Position numbers and translations under genes: made by a program
Assembly: GCA_030590405.1 (NCBI GenBank)
Contig: JAUUYO010000088.1
Span: 1-12,230 of the forward strand
Direction: 5' to 3'
Source: Kangiellaceae bacterium
GTDB taxonomy: Bacteria > Pseudomonadota > Gammaproteobacteria > Enterobacterales > Kangiellaceae
DNA length: 12,230 nucleotides
Part shown: one piece after another, positions 6,741 through 12,230 of the stretch
How the letters are laid out: each line of letters begins with the position of its first letter
Numbering within the stretch: position 1 is the stretch's first letter
The notes under the pieces: generated by a model
The model's input: the letters and a program-made list of their open reading frames with translations, nothing else
Databases searched by the model: none
What the model was told of the DNA's origin: nothing

Positions 6741-7232
6741 TTGTTGGATCCTGGCCCTAACTCTGATCTTAACTCAAAGCCATTGCAGTCAGTCGAAATC
6801 CGTTTAGCTAATCAGTCTGACATTGCGGTCATTTGTCAGAATGAAAGTTTAGCTTATGAAATTCCTTGGAGTGATAAAATACTGCGAGATTGTTTATCGG
6901 AAAATTATGTGTGTTTTTTAATGGTGTTTCAGAACAAAATCATCGGCCATATGATCTTTCAACAAGTATTGGATGAAATTCATTTGCACAATGTTTGTGT
7001 ACTACCGGAGCTACAAAACAACGGCCTGGGTGATCGTTGGCTTGAGTATCTTGAAGCTTATGCCAAAGAGCATCAGATCCGCAACATTATCCTGGAAGTC
7101 AGAGTTTCCAACCTGATCGCCAAAAAACTTTATGCCAAAAGAGGCTATCGAGAAATTGGTTTGCGTAAAGGTTATTATCAAAGCCAAAATGGCCGCGAAG
7201 ATGGTTTAGTGATGAAAGCTCGGATCGATTAA
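6741..7232 (+). CDS. rimI: Ribosomal protein bS18 (alanine) N-acetyltransferase RimI
   Basis: RimI transfers an acetyl group from acetyl-CoA to the N-terminal alanine of ribosomal protein S18 in the cytoplasm. The 163 residues form one GNAT domain. The substrate-side segment EIPWSDK (40-46) corresponds to FPWSEK in E. coli RimI. Motif A is VCVLPELQNNGLGDRWLEYL, with the Q-x-x-G-x-G acetyl-CoA loop at 92-97. LEVRVSN and KKLY place Glu119 and Tyr131 12 residues apart, the spacing of the catalytic pair E103 and Y115 known in Salmonella RimI. The end GYYQSQNGREDGLVM matches the RimI signature YY...GREDA. The start is TTG at 6741 (6744 is also TTG), with GGAG at 6731-6734 inside the end of the previous gene. 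TTG at 6783 would give a length closer to the family norm. The neighbouring holD-like gene supports the assignment. Confidence 0.93.
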   Translation: MLDPGPNSDLNSKPLQSVEIRLANQSDIAVICQNESLAYEIPWSDKILRDCLSENYVCFLMVFQNKIIGHMIFQQVLDEIHLHNVCVLPELQNNGLGDRWLEYLEAYAKEHQIRNIILEVRVSNLIAKKLYAKRGYREIGLRKGYYQSQNGREDGLVMKARID

Positions 7233-7344
7233 CCCACGTTTTGAACATCAACCATTTTGGTTACTAACGATGAAAATTGTTTTGATTGAGTTGTGCGGCA
7301 TTATTGGGGATAATTGCGCAGTCTTTTTCTAGCCAATATTCACC

Positions 7345-7349
7345 AGGGA
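7345..7349 (+). promoter_or_regulatory. Ribosome binding site deciding the prfC start
   Basis: AGGGA lies 5 bases before GTG at 7355. The longer in-frame TTG at 7286 has no recognisable site upstream, and residues encoded between 7286 and 7355 do not resemble the RF3 N-terminus. The protein from 7355 begins MTTEVNKRRTFAIISHPDAG, close to the start of E. coli RF3. Confidence 0.65.
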
Positions 7350-7354
7350 TCGCC

Positions 7355-8926
7355 GTGACCACCGAAGTTAACAAACGCCGCACTTTTGCCATTATTTCTC
7401 ACCCCGATGCCGGTAAAACCACCATTACTGAAAAGCTGTTGCTTTTAGGCCGCAAGATCCAGGAAGCGGGCACGGTCAAGGGCCGAAAATCCGGTAAACA
7501 TGCGACCTCTGACTGGATGGAAATGGAGAAAGAAAGAGGTATTTCTATTACCACTTCGGTGATGCAGTTTCCCTACAATGAGCAAGTCGTCAATCTGTTG
7601 GATACCCCCGGACATGAAGATTTTTCGGAAGATACCTATCGAACATTAACCGCTGTTGATTCGGCGTTGATGGTGATTGATAGCAGTAAAGGCGTTGAGC
7701 GGCGCACCATTAAGCTGATGGAAGTCTGCCGTTTAAGAGATACGCCGATTGTGACCTTTATGAATAAACTGGATCGAGATATTAAAGATCCGATCGAGTT
7801 AATGGATGAAGTCGAAGAAGTGCTGAATATTCGCTGCGCACCGATCACCTGGCCTATCGGGATGGGCAAGCAATTTAAAGGTGTTTACAACATCTTGGAA
7901 GATAAATTTTATCTGTATAAAACCGGGCAGGGACACATCATTCAAGAAGAGAATTGTATCGAAGGGCTGCATAACCCGGAGTTAGACCAGCAGATCGGTA
8001 GTCTGGCGGAAGAATTTCGTGAAGAATTAGAGTTAGTGTTAGGCGCGTCCAATGAATTTGACCTGGATGCCTTTTTAAAAGGGCAGTTAACCCCTGTGTA
8101 TTTTGGCACGGCACTAGGCAATTTCGGGGTCACTCAGATGCTAGATGGATTGGTCAAATGGGCACCAGCACCGATGAGCCGGCAGACCGATCAAAGAGTC
8201 GTGAACGCTTCAGAAGAAAATTTTTCAGGGTTTATTTTTAAGATCCAGGCGAACATGGATCCTGCTCATCGCGATAGAATTGCCTTTATGAGAATTTGCT
8301 CTGGTAAATATACTAAGGGCATGAAAATGAAACATGTACGGATTAATCGAGACACACAGATCTCTAATGCGGTCACCTTTTTGGCTGGCACTCGCTCTAA
8401 CCTGGAGAGTGCCTACGCTGGGGATATTATTGGGTTGCATAATCACGGCACCATCCAGATTGGTGACTCTTTTACTGAAGGTGAAATGCTTAAATTTACC
8501 GGCATTCCCAATTTTGCGCCGGAATTGTTTAGACGGGTTAGATTGGCCGATCCACTGAAAAATAAAGCGCTAATAAAAGGTTTGATCCAGCTATCCGAAG
8601 AAGGTGCCACGCAAGTGTTCAGACCGTTTAATTCCAATGATTTGATCTTGGGCGCGGTTGGGGTTTTGCAATTTGAGGTCGTTGCCCATCGGTTAAAAAG
8701 TGAATATAAAGTGGAATGCATTTACGAGCCTGTTAACGTAACCAGTTCTCGCTGGATTGAATGTGGTGATGAGAAGATGTTGGAAGAGTTTAAAATAAAA
8801 GCGATGGACAATTTGTCGATCGATGGTGGTGACAATTTGACTTATCTGGCACCCACTCGGGTTAACCTGAATCTCATTCAGGAAAGGTGGCCAGATATTG
8901 AATTCAAACAAACCAGAGAACATTAG
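7355..8926 (+). CDS. prfC: Peptide chain release factor 3
   Basis: RF3 is a translational GTPase that removes RF1 or RF2 from the ribosome after peptide release. The 523 residues from GTG compare with 529 in E. coli. The GTPase domain shows the P-loop HPDAGKTT (16-23), the switch region ERGISITTSVMQF, DTPGHEDFSEDTYRT from Asp83, and NKLD at 137-140. Later blocks GASNEFD, TPVYFGTALGNFGV, FKIQANMDPAHRDR, GLHNHGTIQIGD and GNVGVLQFE-like GAVGVLQFE are RF3 signatures and separate it from EF-G. It ends in FKQTREH, as in E. coli. A longer frame opens at TTG 7286 but lacks a ribosome site. A gap of 122 bases from rimI, containing a small hairpin (7250-7262), suggests it may have its own promoter. No defects were seen. 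Confidence 0.97.
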   Translation: MTTEVNKRRTFAIISHPDAGKTTITEKLLLLGRKIQEAGTVKGRKSGKHATSDWMEMEKERGISITTSVMQFPYNEQVVNLLDTPGHEDFSEDTYRTLTAVDSALMVIDSSKGVERRTIKLMEVCRLRDTPIVTFMNKLDRDIKDPIELMDEVEEVLNIRCAPITWPIGMGKQFKGVYNILEDKFYLYKTGQGHIIQEENCIEGLHNPELDQQIGSLAEEFREELELVLGASNEFDLDAFLKGQLTPVYFGTALGNFGVTQMLDGLVKWAPAPMSRQTDQRVVNASEENFSGFIFKIQANMDPAHRDRIAFMRICSGKYTKGMKMKHVRINRDTQISNAVTFLAGTRSNLESAYAGDIIGLHNHGTIQIGDSFTEGEMLKFTGIPNFAPELFRRVRLADPLKNKALIKGLIQLSEEGATQVFRPFNSNDLILGAVGVLQFEVVAHRLKSEYKVECIYEPVNVTSSRWIECGDEKMLEEFKIKAMDNLSIDGGDNLTYLAPTRVNLNLIQERWPDIEFKQTREH

Positions 8927-8957
8927 AGGTTGTTGGTCTTTCATAGTTCAACAGCCC
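8927..8957 (+). terminator. Weak hairpin at the end of prfC
   Basis: GGTTGTTG (8928-8935) pairs with CAACAGCC (8949-8956), including one G-U pair, and the stem can be lengthened outwards across one mismatch into the stop codon. What follows is T-rich (GAGTTTATTTAA) but not a clean T-run. It could act as a weak terminator for prfC. Confidence 0.35.
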
Positions 8958-9233
8958 CTAGAGTTTATTTAATGACAAACGAGCAATAAATCTAATCAAT
9001 CGTGGATTTTAGTACCCAAATTTATAGATCACAATTTGGGAAAAATTCATGTTTGACAAATAGCCTCCTGCAATAATATTATTACGCGTTAAAATTATAC
9101 AAACAAAAGCTACATTAGGGTTAGATAATTGATTAATCTATGATTGTTATAAAGACTCTACTATAATTAAAAATATCGCTCGCAATTTATGTGGGCATAA
9201 TTTTCGGCCAGGCACCTTTAGAATGGGCATTCA
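8958..9233. other. AT-rich gap before tatD
   Basis: No coding frame is convincing in this interval. It holds an inverted repeat CCCAAATT (9015-9022) and AATTTGGG (9033-9040) with a 10-base spacer. This is followed by A-run, not T-run, so it is not a plus-strand terminator and may be a regulator site just upstream of the promoter at 9053-9082. It also holds a copy of AATTGATTAATCTA (9127-9140) that recurs before the secretion ATPase gene, and an isolated TATAAT at 9162-9167 with no good -35 box. Confidence 0.5.
9053..9082 (+). promoter_or_regulatory. Near-consensus sigma-70 promoter upstream of tatD
   Basis: A perfect -35 box TTGACA (9053-9058) is followed after 18 bases by TATTAT (9077-9082), five of six matches to the -10 consensus. 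The start would be near 9089, giving a leader of about 145 bases before the tatD ATG at 9234. This is unusually strong for a housekeeping gene, and the leader is long enough to hold a small RNA or an attenuator, although I found no clear terminator in it. Confidence 0.6.
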
Positions 9234-10013
9234 ATGACTAACAAAATCACCTTATTTGATACCCATTGTCATTTAGATTTTCCTCAATTTGATGCTAACC
9301 GGAAAAAAATGGTTGAAAAAGCCGAGGAAGCCGGTATTTCCGGGATCCTTATTCCGGGGGTCAAAAGAGGAGGTTGGCGAGGGATCCGGCAGATTACAGC
9401 AACCTATTCTATTTGCCATACTGCCTTGGGACTTCATCCCATGTTTATCGATGAGCATAAAAATACAGATCTGCACGATTTGGAAATGGCTTTGTCGGTT
9501 GGTCCGATTGCTGCGATCGGCGAAATTGGATTAGATTATTACAAAGCGGGCACTAATCGTAGTCTACAGACTCATTTTGTTTCCGCACAAGTGAGCATTG
9601 CCAGGGCGGCTGAGTTGCCGGTGGTTTTGCATGTGCGTAAAGCGCATGATGAAATGCTTAAAGTTTTGTCTCTACAAAATTTTAATTGTGGCGGAATTGT
9701 GCATGCGTTTAACGGCAGTGAACATCAAGCCCAAAAGTATTGTGATATGGGCTTTAAGTTAGGGTTTGGCGGCGCGATGACTTTTCCAAGGGCGGCCAAA
9801 TTACACCGTTTAGCAGTCAATTTACCACTAGAATCTATCGTTATGGAAACCGACGCGCCAGATATGCCACCGGCTACTTGCCGGCAATCCTATAATACGC
9901 CGCTGCATTTGTTCGATAATTTTAGAAGTTTAGTCGCTCTGCGAAAAGAAACTGCTGCTACGCTTGCCAAACAAACGACCATTAATGCGTTGGATGTGTT
10001 AAAGATTGAGTGA
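9234..10013 (+). CDS. TatD-family metal-dependent hydrolase, YjjV-like
   Basis: This cytoplasmic hydrolase has the TIM-barrel fold of the TatD DNase family; members act as metal-dependent nucleases or deacylases. In its 259 residues the metal ligands are visible in order: His11 and His13 in DTHCHLDF, Glu97 in GEIGLDYY, His133 in VVLHVRKAHDEM, His157 in GGIVHAFNGS, and Asp207 in METDAPDMPP. The DFPQF segment and HAFNGS motif match E. coli YjjV better than TatD itself. YjjV is encoded shortly after prfC in E. coli, so gene order agrees. The physiological substrate is unknown. The ATG at 9234 has only a weak ribosome site (TGGG at 9224-9227). It appears to be a single-gene unit under the promoter at 9053-9082. 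Length and motifs are complete. Confidence 0.92.
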   Translation: MTNKITLFDTHCHLDFPQFDANRKKMVEKAEEAGISGILIPGVKRGGWRGIRQITATYSICHTALGLHPMFIDEHKNTDLHDLEMALSVGPIAAIGEIGLDYYKAGTNRSLQTHFVSAQVSIARAAELPVVLHVRKAHDEMLKVLSLQNFNCGGIVHAFNGSEHQAQKYCDMGFKLGFGGAMTFPRAAKLHRLAVNLPLESIVMETDAPDMPPATCRQSYNTPLHLFDNFRSLVALRKETAATLAKQTTINALDVLKIE

Positions 10014-10046
10014 TGTGTCTAAAACTCTGGATTCAATTGATTAATC

Positions 10047-10065
10047 TAAGATGTTCTTCATCTTA
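10047..10065 (+). other. Hairpin between tatD and the secretion ATPase gene
   Basis: TAAGATG (10047-10053) and CATCTTA (10059-10065) form a 7-base stem with a TTCTT loop. No T-run follows, so it is a poor terminator; it may be an operator or a leader structure. It directly joins the recurring AATTGATTAATCTA motif at 10035-10048. Confidence 0.35.
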
Positions 10066-10128
10066 ACCGTTTGATATTTAAGATAAATAATATACACTCT
10101 ATCTATATTAACCAAGTTGGATAGTAAA

Positions 10129-11895
10129 ATGCAGACTGTCGTCAATCGTAAAACTGATCTTATTCGCTTTTTGCGAGTGCTGGAGAGTGATGAGATTATT
10201 TCTGCTGAGCAGTCGATCCAGGCAGCTAAAGATGTCAAGAAAGAAATGCTGGAAGGCTATCCGATCAATCAACTTGCTTCACTCAAATTAAAATCTGCCA
10301 AACTAAGAAACAAAGTACTCAACGCAGAGCTGTTAACCGAGCAGTTTGCTCACCAACAAAAACTCCCTTATGTTCGACTTGATCCGTTAAAAATCGACGT
10401 TGATGCGGTCACCAGTGTTATGTCGAAAGCCTTTGCTTTAAGGCACCATATTCTTGCCTGTGAAGTGACTGCTGAGGTGGTCTCAGTAGCGGTACTAGAA
10501 CCCGAAATGAAAGGTTGGATTTCAGGTCTGGAGCAAATTTTAAGAAAACGTATTCAACCGATTATCGCCAATCCAGAAACTATTCAACGACTGCAAAAAG
10601 AGCTTTATTCTTTAAGCTCGTCAATCAAAGGCGCGTCTGGTGAAAACCTTCAGAATGTCAAAGTGACTAATCTGGAGCAATTACTCGAAGTCGGAAATGT
10701 TGGTGAGTTAGATGCCAACGACCAACATGTGGTACAAATTGTTGACTGGTTATTGCAGTATGCTTTTGCCGAAAGGGCGAGTGATATTCATATTGAACCA
10801 AGACGGGATACTGGCAACATCAGACTCAGAATAGACGGTGTTTTGCACAATGTTTATAAAATGCCAGCCAATATTGCCGCAGCCGTCATTGCCCGGTTTA
10901 AAATTTTAGGCCGTATGGATGTTGCAGAAAGGCGTAAACCACTGGATGGCCGGATCAAGACAAAAACGCCTAATGGTCTGGAAATCGAACTGCGACTTTC
11001 AACCATGCCAACCGCTTTTGGCGAGAAGTTAGTGGCGCGGATCTTTGATCCAACGGTTTTATTACGAAATTTTAACGCTCTTGGGTTGAACAAAGGAACT
11101 GAACAAGATTGGTTGGAAATGGCAAAACAAACCACTGGTATTGTACTGCTAACCGGACCAACAGGCTCAGGAAAAACCACTACGCTCTATACCACTTTAA
11201 AGCTGCTTGCCACGCCCGAAGTGAATGTTTGTACCATAGAAGATCCAATCGAAATGGTCGAGCCAGCCTTTAATCAAATGCAGGTGCATCACGATATTGA
11301 TGTGGATTTTTCTCAAGGGGTGAGAGCCTTGTTACGTCAAGATCCAGACATTATTATGATTGGTGAGATCCGAGATAAAGAGACAGCCGAAATAGCGATC
11401 CAGGCCTCTTTAACGGGTCATTTGGTCATATCAACCTTGCATACCAATGATGCCTCTTCGGCAATCACCCGATTGCAGGATATTGGCGTGCCTTCCTATT
11501 TGATCAATGCGACTTTGTTAGGGGTGATGGCGCAGCGGCTGGTAAGAACCTTGTGCCCGCATTGCAAACATGCGGTTGAACCCAATGTTGAAGCCTGGAA
11601 AGAACTGACGGTCGGCTTTAATATCAGCGTACCTAAACTGATGTTTGAACCGAAAGGCTGCGATGAATGCAGGCAGTCGGGTTATTTAGGACGACAAGGT
11701 ATTTACGAGTTATTAAAACTTGATCCTTTGATTAAAAAAGTCACCACGCAAGGCTGTGAAGTGGCTAACATCAGGAACCAGGCGATCAAAAATGGCATGA
11801 TCCTGTTAAGAATTAGCGGCGCTCAAAAAGTCGCAGAAGGGCGAACCACCATCGATGAAATTATGCGAGTGGCTTCGCCGAGTATGGAGGAGTGA
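10129..11895 (+). CDS. GspE/PilB-family type II secretion or type IV pilus ATPase
   Basis: This hexameric ATPase would power assembly of a pilus or pseudopilus at the inner membrane. From ATG 10129 it has 588 residues. Residues 1-170 form an N-terminal regulatory region of the type found in GspE, PilB and MshE. Residues 200-300 hold the second domain, with ASDIHIEPR and RIDGVLH. The Walker A motif is GPTGSGKTT (343-351), the Asp box is TIEDPIE, the Walker B region is IIMIGEIRD (408-416), and the His box is TGHLVISTLHTNDA. A zinc site is given by CPHC (476-479) and CDEC (511-514), as in GspE and PilB. It is complete. The ATG has GGA 7 bases upstream; TTG at 10117 would add four residues. No pilin, GspF/PilC or secretin gene is in view, so the system it serves is unknown. 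Confidence 0.92.
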   Translation: MQTVVNRKTDLIRFLRVLESDEIISAEQSIQAAKDVKKEMLEGYPINQLASLKLKSAKLRNKVLNAELLTEQFAHQQKLPYVRLDPLKIDVDAVTSVMSKAFALRHHILACEVTAEVVSVAVLEPEMKGWISGLEQILRKRIQPIIANPETIQRLQKELYSLSSSIKGASGENLQNVKVTNLEQLLEVGNVGELDANDQHVVQIVDWLLQYAFAERASDIHIEPRRDTGNIRLRIDGVLHNVYKMPANIAAAVIARFKILGRMDVAERRKPLDGRIKTKTPNGLEIELRLSTMPTAFGEKLVARIFDPTVLLRNFNALGLNKGTEQDWLEMAKQTTGIVLLTGPTGSGKTTTLYTTLKLLATPEVNVCTIEDPIEMVEPAFNQMQVHHDIDVDFSQGVRALLRQDPDIIMIGEIRDKETAEIAIQASLTGHLVISTLHTNDASSAITRLQDIGVPSYLINATLLGVMAQRLVRTLCPHCKHAVEPNVEAWKELTVGFNISVPKLMFEPKGCDECRQSGYLGRQGIYELLKLDPLIKKVTTQGCEVANIRNQAIKNGMILLRISGAQKVAEGRTTIDEIMRVASPSMEE

Positions 11896-12068
11896 TAACT
11901 CGGTTGAGTTAAAAAAGGGGCTGAGGATGACCCGCAAACCTCAACAACAATGGTCAGATCACTGCGTGGAGCACAATACTGCAATCATCTTACAAGTTTT
12001 ATCCTTCACTTAGAGAATAATTTTGCAAGTCTTAAATTCTCCTACTACACTTTCTATAAACTAACTTG
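11896..12068. other. Gap after the secretion ATPase gene
   Basis: A small hairpin, TAACTC (11896-11901) with GAGTTA (11906-11911), follows the stop codon directly but is trailed by A rather than T. AAGGGG at 11915-11920 sits 6 bases before ATG 11927, which opens a 28-codon frame ending at 12013. It is too short and unrecognised to call a gene. On the minus strand, GGG (11931-11933 region) and CCCC followed by six T (11920 down to 11911) could make a weak terminator for the minus-strand gene entering from the right. Confidence 0.35.
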
Positions 12069-12230
12069 CTATGAAACAACTGATTTGAATGTAAATTTTA
12101 TTAATCCTTTTATTTCCTCAATGTCAAATGTTCTGGTCACGATGGCCAGCATTACACCCAAAGCATATAATGTGAAACTAAAAACGGATAAGTTACCGTC
12201 TGGAGATATTACCGGTTTCATCCCAATGTC
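12069..12230 (-). CDS. 3' end of a possible minus-strand membrane protein gene (partial)
   Basis: A minus-strand frame is open from the right edge to a TAG at 12069-12071, giving 53 residues. It reads as a short polar stretch (GMKPVISPDGNL), one hydrophobic helix (LSVFSFTLYALGVMLAIV), then a basic and acidic C-terminal tail (TRTFDIEEIKGLIKFTFKS). This looks like the end of an inner-membrane protein with a single final membrane helix, and the gene would be convergent with the secretion ATPase gene. I do not recognise a family. A competing plus-strand frame starts at ATG 12121 and is also open to the edge, but it has no ribosome binding site. The call is tentative. Confidence 0.4.
   Translation of the reverse strand, partial: DIGMKPVISPDGNLSVFSFTLYALGVMLAIVTRTFDIEEIKGLIKFTFKSVVS

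Noticed and set aside
7286..7354. Upstream TTG extension of prfC
   Set aside because: No ribosome binding site and no similarity to the RF3 N-terminus, whereas GTG 7355 has AGGGA 5 bases upstream.
10854..11180. 108-codon antisense frame in the secretion ATPase gene
   Set aside because: It is opposite the conserved ATPase core and Walker A region and has no independent support.
12121..12230. Plus-strand frame from ATG 12121 running off the right edge
   Set aside because: No ribosome binding site, and it overlaps a longer minus-strand frame with a plausible membrane helix; a longer sequence could reverse this choice.

Overview
The window reads as ordinary chromosome from a gammaproteobacterium with fairly low GC content. 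The evidence is close resemblance to gammaproteobacterial FadE, PsrA, RimI, RF3 and TatD/YjjV proteins, plus the gene order holD-like, rimI, prfC, tatD. That order is a condensed version of the E. coli holD-rimI-yjjG-prfC...yjjV region. A marine Oceanospirillales-type relative is my guess, not something the sequence proves. No phage, insertion sequence, CRISPR array, tRNA or rRNA was seen.

Layout: (1) 1-162 has no convincing gene. (2) On the minus strand, 163-666 encodes a small helical protein carrying a D-x-x-x-Q motif in a setting like that of the CheY phosphatase CheZ. (3) Divergently, a PsrA-type TetR regulator (933-1625) and fadE (1628-4090) form a two-gene fatty-acid oxidation operon. 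Its promoter overlaps a perfect palindrome that matches the PsrA operator, so autoregulation by an acyl-CoA or fatty-acid responsive repressor is the natural reading. (4) 4222-4800 encodes an OmpA-domain outer-membrane lipoprotein closed by a strong terminator. (5) 4970-7232 is a tight cluster: a voltage-gated potassium-type channel with a zinc-ribbon tail, a HolD (DNA polymerase III psi) relative with a degenerate uracil-glycosylase-like domain and a tandem repeat in its linker, then rimI. (6) prfC (release factor 3) follows, then an AT-rich gap of about 300 bases holding a near-consensus sigma-70 promoter, then a TatD/YjjV-type hydrolase. (7) A GspE/PilB-type secretion ATPase follows with no visible partner genes. 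(8) The right edge probably holds the 3' end of a minus-strand membrane protein gene.

Five genes appear to use TTG or GTG starts or have such starts as alternatives, so N-termini are less certain than C-termini. The best follow-up points are the CheZ-like protein, the PsrA operator at the fadE operon, the channel/zinc-ribbon fusion coupled to the polymerase psi-like gene, and a short TTAATCTAA-type motif that recurs between genes. I did not find convincing evidence of a wholly new multi-gene system.
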